Below are positions 52,201 to 62,368 of a stretch of 64,000 bases of DNA, one piece after another. Origin of the DNA: Vibrio rhizosphaerae (GTDB taxonomy: Bacteria; Pseudomonadota; Gammaproteobacteria; Enterobacterales; Vibrionaceae); the NCBI RefSeq assembly GCF_024347095.1, contig NZ_AP024904.1, positions 434,001-498,000 of the forward strand, read 5' to 3'. How positions within the stretch are numbered: position 1 is the stretch's first letter; each line of letters begins with the position of its first letter. The translations under genes were made by a program, and so were the position numbers. Under the pieces are notes generated by a model. The model was not told where the DNA came from. It did not search any database and saw only the letters and a program-made list of their open reading frames with translations.

Positions 52201-52862
52201 CAGGCTTTCATTTTGTAGCCAACACCCCGTAACGTTTCAATTTCTAGTCCGGGAAGTTTTTGTCTTAATTGCAGAACATGTGTGTCCACCGTTCTTGTTG
52301 TCGGAAAGTGATTATAGCCCCACACATGATCCAATAATTCATCTCGGGTAAAAACTCTACCTAAGTTGCTTGCCAGAAATAGCAACAGATCAAATTCTGT
52401 ACGAGTCAATGTAATTAACTCACCTTTGTAATGCACTTCCCGAGTGGATTTATCAATGGTGAGTTCTGGTGTGACAACCTTTGTGTCATCCTGTTGTCCA
52501 TCACCATCCGGTGCTCGAAGCTGCGCTCTCACTCGGGCAAATAACTCGGCTTCAGCAAATGGTTTGGTTAGATAATCATTCGCACCAGAATCCAGTCCGG
52601 CAACTTTATCTTTCACTGTCACCAGCGCGGTCAACAAAATAACCGGAACATCTTTCAGATTTTTCCAATCCACGAGGTGTTCAACCGAATCACCATCAGG
52701 AAGCTGTCGGTCTAAGATGACTAAATCAGCCTGCTCCCAATATTGTCTTACTTCTGAAATCTTCTCCGCATGTAAACAGTTATATCCGGCTTGTTCCAGA
52801 CTAACTAACAATCCATCAGCCAAGTTTTTATCATCTTCAACAAGAAGCAACGTCTGTTTCAC
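52200..52862 (-). CDS. vxrB: OmpR-family response regulator VxrB (WigR)
   Basis: 220 residues. Receiver domain 1-115: acidic pocket VEDDKNL, phospho-acceptor Asp51 in LVILDRQLPDG, TALVT and the Lys in YLTKPFAEAEL. Winged-helix DNA-binding domain about 128-220: LTIDKSTREVHYKGELITLTRTEFDLLLFLASNLGRVFTRDELLDHVWGYNHFPTTRTVDTHVLQLRQKL. In V. cholerae VxrB/WigR raises cell-wall synthesis after beta-lactam damage and affects type VI secretion and biofilm. Its first 26 bp overlap the end of vxrA. Confidence 0.9.
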   Translation of the reverse strand: MKQTLLLVEDDKNLADGLLVSLEQAGYNCLHAEKISEVRQYWEQADLVILDRQLPDGDSVEHLVDWKNLKDVPVILLTALVTVKDKVAGLDSGANDYLTKPFAEAELFARVRAQLRAPDGDGQQDDTKVVTPELTIDKSTREVHYKGELITLTRTEFDLLLFLASNLGRVFTRDELLDHVWGYNHFPTTRTVDTHVLQLRQKLPGLEIETLRGVGYKMKA

Positions 52863-54285
52863 AAGGTATCTCCAAAATAAATGTTGTTGGTGGCCCGACT
52901 AGAGACATCTTGCCTCCCATTCTTCCAACCATTGATTCTACAATTGTTAAACCTAGGCCTAAACCACTTTTACTGACAAAGGGCTTACGTAGCTGACGCC
53001 AGTCTTTTTCGGTCAGCACACCCTGATCAACTACCTTGAACGTAACCATATGACTTGACGTCGTTACATCCAACTGCACGGGGGCAATACCATATTTAAT
53101 GGCATTTCTTAGTAAATTATCAATACAAGTTCCCAACCAATAGACATTTAATTTTGCTGCAACATCCTGATTGATTGAGAAATGAACAGATGATTCAAAT
53201 TCTTCCTCTAATTTATACTCTAACCACTCAGCAACTGATGGAACCCAATCCACAGCTAAAGGTTTCGTGTCGGACTGCAAATAATCTTTACTAGCCTCCG
53301 CTAACTGCCTTAGGCGGCGAGTATCTTCACATAATCTGCGAAATTCATCATAGACACTTTCAGGCAGATGCTCAAACTCTCGTCTGAACCCTTCAACAGT
53401 CAGTGAAAGACTCGCAATCGGTGTCCGTAATTCATGTGTCAATATCTGCAAAATAAGCATACGGCTTCTCATCTCAAGCCGCTTGGTATTCCAACGATAG
53501 AAAAACCAACTAATCACTAATAAAACGTTGAAAGCAACAAGACCAACGAGGATGTACCGTAAAATATCCGATTGATCTTCCTCTGCCCAACACAAGTTAC
53601 CGCGTCGAACAAAACAAGTTGAATTATCAGTATTTACATAACTGAAGACTAACCCCGCCTGCTCGGCATTATTCTTCCACACATGATCAGCAAACACATA
53701 GTATCGATCACCTTTTCTCAACCAAAGCTCATTTTGCTCGCTGAACATTGAGTCCCCTGATATCAATGACGTTACCGACTCACTGTCCATGCGTTGCAGA
53801 CGTCCTAATAAAGTATCTTTAGAGGCTTTAGGACGTTCCTGAATATGCATATAGACTTTTAGTTCATCATAAAGCTCAGGGTGTTTTTTTACATATCGCG
53901 CCGCATACGTTCCCCCACCCGGATGGATCAAAGCACTTCGGGCAAACCAGCGTAACGGCAGTTGAGTCCCTTTACAAATTGCCCGAGTAAAGACCAGCGG
54001 TTCCGTCGTTAAGGGACTCAAAGGTAAATTCCCGGTACATTGTTTCGCTAAGGCGTAAAGTTGCTGGATATCTTTTAAAGGGTACTCAAAGGTCTGCGGC
54101 AACATGGAGTCGGGAGTAATTAGTCTTGTGGCATACTCAGCTTCTATTTTTCTTAAATCATATGAAACAAGCGCTTCATCGTATCTGAACAAAGAAATAA
54201 AATGATCGATTCTTGCCGGCAAAGAGTCCGCATGTGCATATGGAATAATAAACATGAACAACAACATGAATCGTTTTAATATCAT
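52837..54285 (-). CDS. vxrA: Sensor histidine kinase VxrA (WigK)
   Basis: About 482 residues from the ATG at 54285. Signal/anchor 1-20 (FMLLFMFIIPYAHA), a periplasmic sensor of about 220 residues with four Cys, a membrane span near 244-264 (YILVGLVAFNVLLVISWFFYRW), then HisKA with phospho-acceptor His284 (LTHELRTPIASLSLTVEGF) and ATPase boxes NLLRNAIKYG (N) and GLGLTIVES (G). A TTG start ten codons further up is possible. First gene of the unit, next to VxrB. In V. cholerae the pair is VCA0565-0566. Confidence 0.9.
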   Translation of the reverse strand: MILKRFMLLFMFIIPYAHADSLPARIDHFISLFRYDEALVSYDLRKIEAEYATRLITPDSMLPQTFEYPLKDIQQLYALAKQCTGNLPLSPLTTEPLVFTRAICKGTQLPLRWFARSALIHPGGGTYAARYVKKHPELYDELKVYMHIQERPKASKDTLLGRLQRMDSESVTSLISGDSMFSEQNELWLRKGDRYYVFADHVWKNNAEQAGLVFSYVNTDNSTCFVRRGNLCWAEEDQSDILRYILVGLVAFNVLLVISWFFYRWNTKRLEMRSRMLILQILTHELRTPIASLSLTVEGFRREFEHLPESVYDEFRRLCEDTRRLRQLAEASKDYLQSDTKPLAVDWVPSVAEWLEYKLEEEFESSVHFSINQDVAAKLNVYWLGTCIDNLLRNAIKYGIAPVQLDVTTSSHMVTFKVVDQGVLTEKDWRQLRKPFVSKSGLGLGLTIVESMVGRMGGKMSLVGPPTTFILEIPCETDVASC

Positions 54286-54395
54286 CTTTTTATGTGACTC
54301 TGTATTCTCTGGCAAGTTTCATGATCCGGATGCATTATGACAAAAATAGTTATTACCGTGTTATGTTGATGTCAATAATCTGTCCCGTAAATAAA

Positions 54396-54422
54396 TAAAG
54401 CCAGCATTATCGCTGGCTTATA
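54396..54422 (-). terminator. Terminator after pntB
   Basis: Stem AAGCCAGC (54398-54405) with its complement at 54412-54419, loop ATTATC; on the minus strand TTTATTTA follows. It separates pntAB from vxrA. Confidence 0.65.
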
Positions 54423-54451
54423 TTACAAATACAAAGTTTTTTTACTCAGGG

Positions 54452-55831
54452 TCAATCCAAATGTTCCAGTATATGCAGACATGACGCTTTGGCATCGCCA
54501 AACAACATCTGAGTATTTTCTTTAAAGAAAAGTGGGTTTTGAACCCCTGCATATCCGGTATTCATTGAACGCTTAAAGACGATCACATCTTTGGCATTCC
54601 AAACTTCCAAAACTGGCATTCCGGCGATAGGACTATTCGGATCCTCGAGTGCAGCCGGGTTGACCGTATCATTTGCCCCGATAACCAACACCGTATCGGT
54701 TTCACTGAAATCATCGTTGATTTCATCCATTTCCAAGACAATCTCATAAGGAACTTTCGCCTCGGCCAACAGAACATTCATATGACCAGGCAAACGCCCC
54801 GCAACGGGGTGGATACCAAAGCGAACGTCAATCCCTCTGGCTCTCAGCTTCTCGGTAATCTCGGAAACCGGATACTGAGCTTGTGCAACTGCCATACCAT
54901 ATCCCGGTGTAATGACCACAGACTTCGAATTCTTAAGCATGTCTGCAACATCCTCAGCCATAATCTCACGGTGCTCACCTTGCTCTCCCTCCTCGCTAAT
55001 GACAACTTCCTGACCGAATCCGCCAGCAATAACACTGATAAAAGAACGGTTCATCGCTTTACACATAATATAAGACAGAATAGCACCTGAAGAACCAACC
55101 AAAGCACCGGTTACAATCAATAGATCATTCGCCAACATGAATCCCGCAGCTGCGGCAGCCCACCCTGAATATGAGTTCAGCATGGAAACAACAACCGGCA
55201 TATCTGCACCACCGATAGAAGCGACCAAGTGATAGCCAAACACAAAAGCGATCAGAGTCATCACAATCAATGCGAAATAGCTACCGTCCACATTGACAAA
55301 GTAGATCAGTAATAGTGTAGAAACGATAACTGCCGCAAGATTCCACTTATGTTTGTGTGGAATATTTAACGGTGATGATTTAAACACACCATGTAGTTTG
55401 CCAAACGCAACGATCGAGCCGGTAAATGTGACAGCCCCAATGAAAACGCCGATGAACACTTCAACCAAATGGATGACATGCTCAGCATGTGTCGCGGTTT
55501 CCGGCGCTTCAATAAAGCTATTATATCCAACCAAAACAGCGGCCATACCGACAAAACTATGGAGGATCGCCACCAACTGGGGCATTTGTGTCATTTCGAC
55601 TTTTTTCGCAAAATGGATACCGATCGTCCCACCAATCGCCATTGCAATGATTATCCAGACAATTCCCGACGTATCGGGAGCAAAAATTGTTGCGACTAAG
55701 GCAATCGCCATCCCGGCAATACCGTAATAGTTACCAACTCTCGCTGATTCCTGTTTTGATAAGCCAGCCAGACTCATCACAAAAAATAAAGCAGCAACGA
55801 TATACGCCGCTTGTACTAATCCTGCAGACAT
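54452..55831 (-). CDS. pntB: NAD(P) transhydrogenase subunit beta
   Basis: 459 residues, close to E. coli PntB (462). The first about 260 residues contain eight or more membrane helices forming the proton path; the last 180 are the NADP(H)-binding domain [110 protein letters not shown]. With PntA it uses the proton gradient to drive hydride transfer from NADH to NADP+. It follows pntA by 13 bp. Confidence 0.96.
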   Translation of the reverse strand: MSAGLVQAAYIVAALFFVMSLAGLSKQESARVGNYYGIAGMAIALVATIFAPDTSGIVWIIIAMAIGGTIGIHFAKKVEMTQMPQLVAILHSFVGMAAVLVGYNSFIEAPETATHAEHVIHLVEVFIGVFIGAVTFTGSIVAFGKLHGVFKSSPLNIPHKHKWNLAAVIVSTLLLIYFVNVDGSYFALIVMTLIAFVFGYHLVASIGGADMPVVVSMLNSYSGWAAAAAGFMLANDLLIVTGALVGSSGAILSYIMCKAMNRSFISVIAGGFGQEVVISEEGEQGEHREIMAEDVADMLKNSKSVVITPGYGMAVAQAQYPVSEITEKLRARGIDVRFGIHPVAGRLPGHMNVLLAEAKVPYEIVLEMDEINDDFSETDTVLVIGANDTVNPAALEDPNSPIAGMPVLEVWNAKDVIVFKRSMNTGYAGVQNPLFFKENTQMLFGDAKASCLHILEHLD

Positions 55832-55844
55832 TCGCTACTCCTTG

Positions 55845-57380
55845 TTATTTTTTACGGAACATTTCAAGCATACGCTTCGTGACGGTAAAACCACCGAAGA
55901 TATTAATACTTGCGATCAACACAGCAATAAACGATAGAAACGTAACAAAACCATTACCCTGACCAATCTGCAATAAACAGCCGATGACAATAATCCCTGA
56001 AATTGCATTGGTGACGGACATTAAAGGCGTATGTAAGGCATGAGTCACGTTCCAAACCACGTAATAACCAACCACACAGGCAAGTACAAAAACGGTAAAA
56101 TGGCTGAGGAACGCTGCAGGTGCGACAGAGGCAATCCAAGCGAATGCACCTACACCAACCACGAGTCCCAACATTTTTTTCATCGGAGAAACAGCTTTCT
56201 CTTCTTTTTTCTGGGGGGTTTTTACTGGTTCGGATTTCGTCTGTGGTTGTGCTGAAACCTGAATAGGAGGAGCCGGCCAAGTCACCTCACCTTCCTTAAT
56301 GACAGTCACACCTCGCTGAACGACATCCTCGAAATCGATGTGAATTTCACCATCTTTTTCTTTGCACAATAATTTTAATAGGTTAACTAGATTCGTGGCA
56401 TAAAGCTGAGAAGACTGCGTTGGTAAACGCCCCACCATGTCAGTATATCCAATGATCTTGACGCCATTTTCAGTAGTCACGACCTGATCAGCCACGGTAT
56501 ATTCACAGTTTCCGCCATTGGCAGCCGCAAGATCAACAATCACACTCCCCGCCTTCATACTGTCAACCATGGCTTTGGTTATCAGTTTTGGTGCCGGCTT
56601 ACCGGGAATCAATGCCGTTGTAATGATGATATCGACATCTTGTGCCTGCGCTGCGTAAAGTTCAGCCGCTTTACGATTAAAATCATCAGACATCTCTTTG
56701 GCATAGCCGTCACCAGCGCCAGAATTTTCCTGAAAATCAACAGAAAGGAATTCTGCGCCCATCGACTGGACCTGTTCTTTCACTTCAGGACGAACATCAA
56801 AAGCCCGGACAATAGCGCCCAAACTCCCCGCAGCACCAATTGCTGCTAATCCAGCAACACCTGCACCTGCGACGAATACTTTAGCGGGCGGAACCTTACC
56901 TGCTGCGGTAATTTGTCCCGTAAAAAAGCGTCCGAATTCATGTGCCGCTTCAACAACTGCACGATATCCAGCAATATTGGCCATCGATGACAAAGCATCA
57001 AGAGCCTGTGCACGAGAAATACGTGGTACTGAATCCATAGCAAGCACATTAATTTTTTTACCGGATAAGGTTTCAAGTAGTTCTGGATTTTGTGCTGGCC
57101 AGATAAAGCTGATTAGCGTTGCCCCTTCTTTGATCAACGCTATTTCTTCTGCTGTCGGCGCATTGACTTTCAAAATAATATCGGCACGCCATACATCTTC
57201 AGTGGATACCACCTGAGCACCAGCAGCTTCGAAACTCTGGTTGTCAAAACTCGCTTTTTCTCCAGCATCGGTTTCAATAAGAATATCAAAACCTAACTTT
57301 AGCAGCTGCCCAACCGAAGTCGGTGAAGCTGCAACTCGCGTTTCACCCGCAAGTCGTTCTTTAGGCACACCAATTTGCAT
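55845..57380 (-). CDS. pntA: NAD(P) transhydrogenase subunit alpha
   Basis: 511 residues (E. coli 510). N-terminal NAD(H)-binding domain I resembles alanine dehydrogenase: [130 protein letters not shown] linker rich in Lys, Pro and Glu (about 370-400) leads to four membrane helices ([43 protein letters not shown]). First gene of pntAB. Confidence 0.96.
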   Translation of the reverse strand: MQIGVPKERLAGETRVAASPTSVGQLLKLGFDILIETDAGEKASFDNQSFEAAGAQVVSTEDVWRADIILKVNAPTAEEIALIKEGATLISFIWPAQNPELLETLSGKKINVLAMDSVPRISRAQALDALSSMANIAGYRAVVEAAHEFGRFFTGQITAAGKVPPAKVFVAGAGVAGLAAIGAAGSLGAIVRAFDVRPEVKEQVQSMGAEFLSVDFQENSGAGDGYAKEMSDDFNRKAAELYAAQAQDVDIIITTALIPGKPAPKLITKAMVDSMKAGSVIVDLAAANGGNCEYTVADQVVTTENGVKIIGYTDMVGRLPTQSSQLYATNLVNLLKLLCKEKDGEIHIDFEDVVQRGVTVIKEGEVTWPAPPIQVSAQPQTKSEPVKTPQKKEEKAVSPMKKMLGLVVGVGAFAWIASVAPAAFLSHFTVFVLACVVGYYVVWNVTHALHTPLMSVTNAISGIIVIGCLLQIGQGNGFVTFLSFIAVLIASINIFGGFTVTKRMLEMFRKK

Positions 57381-57587
57381 AGTTATTCCCTTATAATTGG
57401 CAAAGTAAATATGTTTAATCTAACGGCTTACTTATCGATCCAAGCAGCTGACAATCTCGACTAACCACTTGCGTTTCTTTATAACATGTTGGTTCAACGG
57501 TGTTGGTCCAACATCTACCATGAACTTCACCATACTAACGAGAATGTCCAGTGAATTGAACATCATGGCAAAAATTAATCATCACGA

Positions 57588-57626
57588 AAAAAGAAACCAC
57601 AAGCTTATCGGCTTGTGGTTTCTTTC
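57588..57626. terminator. Strong terminator left of the HlyU-family gene
   Basis: A perfect 15-bp stem, AAAGAAACCACAAGC (57590-57604) with its complement at 57611-57625, 6-base loop. It ends the leftward HlyU-family transcript and shields pntA. Confidence 0.85.
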
Positions 57627-57655
57627 ATTATGATTTCAATCAACTTGAGTCACAC

Positions 57656-57931
57656 TCAACTGAAGATCTTTTCTCCCATCTGATCAATAAACATCTTCGC
57701 CTTATTAACCATAAGCTCGTCGGCACTACTGCGACTAGACAAAACATCTGACCGAATAAAGCGATGTTCTTTGACTTCACCATTGATTTCGCGAGTAATT
57801 CGTCCGGCCACCCGATACTGACCATTTTCAGCAATCGCTTCAGGAAAGATAGCAAAATCTTTGTAATAAACAGGCTCAATCGGTGCTGATTCTTGCTGAC
57901 GTTGGCCAAACAACCGAGATAAAAATCCCAC
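57656..57931 (-). CDS. HlyU-family (PF10115-type) small protein
   Basis: 91 residues, GTG start following AAGGAGAAGTAA. MGFLSRLFGQRQQESAPIEPVYYKDFAIFPEAIAENGQYRVAGRITREINGEVKEHRFIRSDVLSSRSSADELMVNKAKMFIDQMGEKIF fits the small family labelled HlyU in Pfam. It has no helix-turn-helix and is not the ArsR-type HlyU activator of haemolysin, so the name misleads. It abuts the ComFB-family gene upstream with no gap, pointing to coupled translation. Confidence 0.8.
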   Translation of the reverse strand: MGFLSRLFGQRQQESAPIEPVYYKDFAIFPEAIAENGQYRVAGRITREINGEVKEHRFIRSDVLSSRSSADELMVNKAKMFIDQMGEKIFS

Positions 57932-58318
57932 TTACTTCTCCTTTTGATATTCTGTGTGATGACTAATGATCGGGCTTTCATACCATTCCAATTCAAGGTC
58001 ATCATCATAACGAGCCGTTGCAACGACGATAGGAACCTCCCGATGCTCAGGATTCTGACGACGGTCATTTTTGATCATCGTTTCTCCGGCTTCAACGGCA
58101 TCTTTGGCAAATTGTTTTAATTTGACTAAACGAGTTTCCGGCAGCGTGGATAAAAAATCAATGTCATGGCGAATATATACGGGACGCAGCTGGCTCAATG
58201 CTAAACAAGCCAGATCAGCCAGTTGTTCATGATCATAGCGTGCTTTAAAATCGTCTGAACTCAAAATTTGACCGACTAAAGTTTCCATATAATTATGGAC
58301 ATCAACACTGATATGCAT
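57932..58318 (-). CDS. ComFB-family protein
   Basis: 128 residues from the ATG at 58318 (GGAGAATAAAT upstream). MHISVDVHNYMETLVGQILSSDDFKARYDHEQLADLACLALSQLRPVYIRHDIDFLSTLPETRLVKLKQFAKDAVEAGETMI holds the ComFB pattern (VHNYMETLV and CLALSQLRPVYIRHDIDF). ComFB is named after the B. subtilis competence operon; recent reports describe cyanobacterial ComFB proteins as cyclic-di-nucleotide receptors. Here it is divergent from a diguanylate cyclase, which makes that link attractive. Confidence 0.82.
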   Translation of the reverse strand: MHISVDVHNYMETLVGQILSSDDFKARYDHEQLADLACLALSQLRPVYIRHDIDFLSTLPETRLVKLKQFAKDAVEAGETMIKNDRRQNPEHREVPIVVATARYDDDLELEWYESPIISHHTEYQKEK

Positions 58319-58659
58319 ATTTATTCTCCAGTAGCTGTCAGCATCCAAATAGATATCATCTTCACCATCACAGGATTCAGGTATATCATAAACATAGTAT
58401 CAGATAATCAACCTGACATACTTTTATGCATTGCAGTCGCAGTCCTGTAAACCATATGATGTCAAGATTCGGTATTTTTTAGCCTCCGGGAATCCGGAAG
58501 GCTGCTCTCCTTTGTTTCATTCGATGCATCTTGTCACGCATCGGTCTTATGCACTCACTATCCAAAATGCAAGAAAAGTACAGAAAAAACGACAAAATGG
58601 TGTATTTTTTACTAAAAATCACGTAAAGTGCAGCTAATTGTTTGACGAATCAACCATCT
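58319..58659. promoter_or_regulatory. Divergent region between ComFB-family and diguanylate cyclase genes
   Basis: 341 bp. It contains a hairpin built from AGCCTCCGG at 58481-58489 with CCGGAAGGCT, and a GATGC/GCATC pair near 58525-58545. The first reminds one of part of a class I cyclic-di-GMP riboswitch but lacks the rest. Promoters for both sides must be here. Confidence 0.4.
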
Positions 58660-59892
58660 ATGTTTTCAATGTCGGTCAGTTCTTCCTGGTTCCGCTCTTT
58701 ACTCCCTATTCTGTTCATTGTGGCTATCCATATTGGGATGGGCCATGAGATATTCACGCAACTATCAAATTCCAATGTACTGCTTAACTTACCTTACGTT
58801 TTACTTTTCACCGCACTAGCAGTGGCGCAAATATTCAAACAAAGTCGTATGGGGATGTTAGCCGTAGCCCAGATACTGGCCTATGTTATCATTCAGTTTC
58901 GTTTGCAGACGCCTTTAATCAGCGGCTCAACACTCTTAGAATTGTCCTTACTTGCTTTTCTTTTTCCGGTGAGTTGCATCATTTGTTATGTATTCCATGA
59001 TTCCGATCTGTTCACCAAAGAGTTTCTGTACTATCTGCTTGTTCAAGGTCTGTTTTTTGCCTGGTCATTGTTGATTCTGGATTATTTTAATCAGGGTGAT
59101 TTTCCGGATCTCTTTACACAGCTCTTATTAGCTGTGCCTCAGGTATCACGGTTACCGTTTATTTTATTCCTTTACCTGATTGTGTTAAGTGGCATGACCA
59201 TGCTGTTGCTATTGAGGAAAAATCGTAAACTTGATGCCGTTGTTTACACCTCTGTTCTGCTTATTTCAGATGTTTTTGTCTCTTTTCATCTGCCTCATAT
59301 CTCCAGCATACTATTTTCTATCTCTGGCATTTTTCTGGTGCTGTATGTTATTGCCGCCGGACATGAGCTTGCGTTCAATGATCGCCTCACTCACCTTCCC
59401 GGTCGTGCCGCACTCGACCACACCATGAAATCTCTGGGACGACATTTCACCATCGCCATGATTGATGTTGATCATTTCAAACAATTCAACGACAACTACG
59501 GTCATGATACCGGTGATGAGGTTTTAAAACTGGTGGCAAGCAAATTACGCCAAGTCAAAGGAAAAGCGAAAGCTTATCGCTATGGCGGTGAGGAGTTTAC
59601 CATTATCTTTAAAGGAAAAAGCTCAGAAGAAGCATTTGATTATCTTGAATCTTTACGCCAAGAGATCCAAAACTATGACATGTATCTCAGAAATACAGAT
59701 AAACGTCCTAAAAGTGATAAAATGGGACGTCTGAAACGCCAAAAAAATCAGCCCAGTAATGTCGTCAATATTACGGTCAGCATTGGTGTCAGCGACAGTC
59801 AGTCAAGCCGGGATCCTCAAGACGTCATAAAATCCGCAGATCAGGCCCTCTATAAAGCGAAAAAATCCGGGCGGAACCGGGTGGTTGTGTAA
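58660..59892 (+). CDS. Membrane-bound diguanylate cyclase (GGEEF)
   Basis: About 410 residues. Six to seven membrane helices (about 10-230) without a recognised sensor family, then a GGDEF domain (about 240-410): ELAFNDRLTHLPGRAALDHTM, MIDVDHFKQFNDNYGHDTGDEVLKLVASKL, catalytic RYGGEEFTIIF, ITVSIGVSDS and ADQALYKAKKSGRNRVVV. All catalytic residues for making cyclic-di-GMP are present. The product-inhibition RxxD site five residues before GGEEF is absent (KGKA), so no feedback inhibition is expected. The frame also opens with a TTG at 58642; neither start has a good ribosome site. Confidence 0.9.
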   Translation: MFSMSVSSSWFRSLLPILFIVAIHIGMGHEIFTQLSNSNVLLNLPYVLLFTALAVAQIFKQSRMGMLAVAQILAYVIIQFRLQTPLISGSTLLELSLLAFLFPVSCIICYVFHDSDLFTKEFLYYLLVQGLFFAWSLLILDYFNQGDFPDLFTQLLLAVPQVSRLPFILFLYLIVLSGMTMLLLLRKNRKLDAVVYTSVLLISDVFVSFHLPHISSILFSISGIFLVLYVIAAGHELAFNDRLTHLPGRAALDHTMKSLGRHFTIAMIDVDHFKQFNDNYGHDTGDEVLKLVASKLRQVKGKAKAYRYGGEEFTIIFKGKSSEEAFDYLESLRQEIQNYDMYLRNTDKRPKSDKMGRLKRQKNQPSNVVNITVSIGVSDSQSSRDPQDVIKSADQALYKAKKSGRNRVVV

Positions 59893-59958
59893 AGCTCTCC
59901 TAGCAAACACAACATCAACTGCAATTAACATTTAAGAAAAGAATAATAAAAATCAACG

Positions 59959-59992
59959 AGGTATCAACATAAAATCATTCATATTGATACCT
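59959..59992. repeat. Inverted repeat between convergent genes
   Basis: AGGTATCAA (59959-59967) and its complement at 59984-59992, 16-base loop. No T run; weak terminator candidate between the diguanylate cyclase and SGNH genes. Confidence 0.35.
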
Positions 59993-60010
59993 AGTCATGA
60001 TGAATCAGCC

Positions 60011-60895
60011 TTATCTATGAGTCGCAATACAATGATTAACTTTACTATTCAATACCGATTTTATGGCAATGCTGCCATTTTCATTTAAGTGGTCACCATT
60101 CCAGAACATTTTAGTGGGTAATAGATAATGATATAAATTAATATAGCAATCAGCGCCTAATTGATTCATATCCTTAGTAAACGTTTTCAAATCAGGCACA
60201 TCATATTTTGATAAGTAGTTTTTTAGTCGGTTGATATAAAGATCATGCAATGGCATAGAAATGAGGATAACAACATGATCTTTTCCCTGCTTTATTAAGC
60301 GAATCATTTTCATCAATTTCTCTTTACTGCCGATATAAAAATTTGCATCTGGTTTGTTCCCTTGAAAATGAGATTCTCTGAACCAGTCGCCACCGCCATG
60401 ACTGTGTATCCCATGAGAGACTTTTCGTCCATTGGATAAAAAATAATCATCATGAGATGAATTTTCAAATATAGACAATGGTGTTTTGACTAGTTTACGT
60501 TCAAAAAAATTCACTATATCTAATGGCTTGCCAAGAGATAATGAATCATTATCATTAGCCGACATATCGTAGGGTTTATATAATTCTAACGGCGTGATAT
60601 TGATAACGAAATATTTCGTATTTTTAAACTTTTCTAATCCGATACCAATTTGTTTCATTCGACGATCGATATCGGCACCATCTTCATTAAGGTAATAGAC
60701 ATCAGTTTTATTAAGCAAAATTTTATAAGCATGAGAATTACCTATCATGAGCCAGTTAACATATTGGGGGCTGGAAATTTTTTTAAAAGAATCATCGAAT
60801 ATGACAATATAAATAGAAAAAATAACAGTCACACTAAAAAAAAATGCTGATATGATTTTTATTTTTCTAAAATTGCGCATAATAAAATTGCCCAT
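60011..60895 (-). CDS. SGNH-like membrane-anchored protein, partner of the MBOAT acyltransferase
   Basis: 294 residues. A single membrane anchor at about 13-33 (IISAFFFSVTVIFSIYIVIF) is followed by an extracytoplasmic domain. VNWLMIGNSHAYKIL gives the GxSH-like block I (Ser next to Asn and His), LISMPLHDLYINRL is central and MFWNGDHLNENGSIAI provides the DxxH-type triad end. This pattern resembles DltD/AlgJ/AlgX proteins that complete O-acylation of surface polymers. Coding is A+T-rich, unlike most of the window. It overlaps the MBOAT gene by 29 bp. Confidence 0.75.
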   Translation of the reverse strand: MGNFIMRNFRKIKIISAFFFSVTVIFSIYIVIFDDSFKKISSPQYVNWLMIGNSHAYKILLNKTDVYYLNEDGADIDRRMKQIGIGLEKFKNTKYFVINITPLELYKPYDMSANDNDSLSLGKPLDIVNFFERKLVKTPLSIFENSSHDDYFLSNGRKVSHGIHSHGGGDWFRESHFQGNKPDANFYIGSKEKLMKMIRLIKQGKDHVVILISMPLHDLYINRLKNYLSKYDVPDLKTFTKDMNQLGADCYINLYHYLLPTKMFWNGDHLNENGSIAIKSVLNSKVNHCIATHR

Positions 60896-62009
60896 CCACT
60901 TTTCTGAAAAACAAGGTAAATACTACAAAAGACAAACATAACATGATAACAAAATAAGGATGACGATTAATTGTCTTACGAACTAATGAAAAAGACTTAT
61001 AATCAAAAAATAACATAATTGAAATGCATAAAAACCACAATGTAAAATAGGACCAGTTGGATATTATTGGAATCAAATTACTTGGTAGAAAACCATTAAA
61101 TAAAAAGCCGATGAAAGCATAATAAATAATTTGACTACCCCATAACAACTTATTCTTCTTCTTAATTTTATTCTGAAAGAAAAAATATATAAAGTTGAAA
61201 AGTCCAAACAGAATAAAATTAAACCCTAACCCATGCCATAAAGCTAAAGATGCAGTTGCAAAACCTATATTGGTATAAGCCCAAAATTTATTGTAAATTT
61301 TCACCTTGATAAAATCTATACACCATTGGTAAATAGTGATATTCCATCGCCTGTAAAACTGCGATATATTTTTGCTAAAAAAGGGCGATTTAAAGCTGAT
61401 CGGCATTTTAAATCCTGAAAGGCCAGCAATACCAATCCCCATTAGTGACCAAGAGAGAAAATCAGAATACATATATGCCCACCAATATATGGAGTTGAGT
61501 AAGCTATCATCATTAGCATAAACATAATGAGTTATATGTGTAATATATGTTTTATAAAACAATCCGACTGAAAATATAATATGATATAGTGCCAAAGATT
61601 TGATGTTCATCTTTTTATTTCGAATAAAATCAGAGGACTTAACAACGGGCCCACAGTACATTTGAGGAAAAAAACTCAGCCGACTAACCATTGTATATAA
61701 TGAAATCTCTTCTTTAATATAATAACAGGATTGAAATAAAACAAAACTCAATCCGAGAAGGTCACCTCTAATGTCTATAGGTAAAAAAGAATTTTTAAGT
61801 GAAATAAATAATAAGAACACCAAAGCTAGCATCACTTCTCGATTATACAGAAAATGTTTGTATTGAGTAATCAAAAAAGCCAACATCAACACAAAAACAA
61901 AGGTTAATGGATACAGTAAAGATGAAATTAAAACACCACTAAAAATAACAACCCTCTTGGAATTTGTTATAGCGGAAATAAAATAAATAAAAATCAATAC
62001 TGTAACCAA
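60867..62009 (-). CDS. MBOAT-family O-acyltransferase
   Basis: 380 residues, about ten membrane helices. The MBOAT core is plain: FFPQMYCGPVVKSSDF, SQFYRRWNITIYQWCIDFIKVKIY and LALWHGLGFNFILFGLFNFIYF with the catalytic His of WHG. It starts with TTG, 7 bases after AAGGAG. Shorter than AlgI (about 520) or DltB (about 400). It would bring an acyl group across the membrane for a surface polysaccharide or lipid. Very A+T-rich, suggesting recent acquisition; it pairs with the SGNH-like gene. Confidence 0.88.
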   Translation of the reverse strand: MVTVLIFIYFISAITNSKRVVIFSGVLISSLLYPLTFVFVLMLAFLITQYKHFLYNREVMLALVFLLFISLKNSFLPIDIRGDLLGLSFVLFQSCYYIKEEISLYTMVSRLSFFPQMYCGPVVKSSDFIRNKKMNIKSLALYHIIFSVGLFYKTYITHITHYVYANDDSLLNSIYWWAYMYSDFLSWSLMGIGIAGLSGFKMPISFKSPFFSKNISQFYRRWNITIYQWCIDFIKVKIYNKFWAYTNIGFATASLALWHGLGFNFILFGLFNFIYFFFQNKIKKKNKLLWGSQIIYYAFIGFLFNGFLPSNLIPIISNWSYFTLWFLCISIMLFFDYKSFSLVRKTINRHPYFVIMLCLSFVVFTLFFRKVDGQFYYAQF

Positions 62010-62368
62010 ACTATCTCCTTGCTATTATTTATTTTCATTCTTAATTTGTCAGATGATAGCGTTGTATATTTTTGCTGCATTTCTTTCAAAACCATACCTA
62101 ACAAGCACATCACACTTCCCTAATCAGCTTATTCATTTCTATGCTATCAACTGTTATAAATTGGTAATTCATCAATAAGAATGACTTCCTCGTTTAACTT
62201 TTTCTATAGACACAGACACGATACCTGCCATAAATAGTATATGATAACTTGCTGTTTTTTACATGATTTTCTATATTAAAAAATGGGGGCAGATATCACG
62301 TCAAACCTCCTCCGTTTCAATAGATCACTACGTAAAATGAATCAGATAATTTTTAGGCTGGGTAGCTC
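62010..62368. other. A+T-rich divergent promoter region
   Basis: 359 bp between MBOAT and SxtJ-like genes. I looked for a JUMPstart/ops element (GGCGGTAG) as before polysaccharide operons and did not find one. No coding frame is supported. Confidence 0.45.

Noticed and set aside
58481..58503. Possible cyclic-di-GMP (GEMM) riboswitch before the diguanylate cyclase
   Set aside because: Only one CCTCCGG-type hairpin is seen; the conserved first helix and the GNRA tetraloop and its receptor are absent.
62010..62368. JUMPstart/ops element before the polysaccharide-like genes
   Set aside because: No GGCGGTAG core found on either strand.
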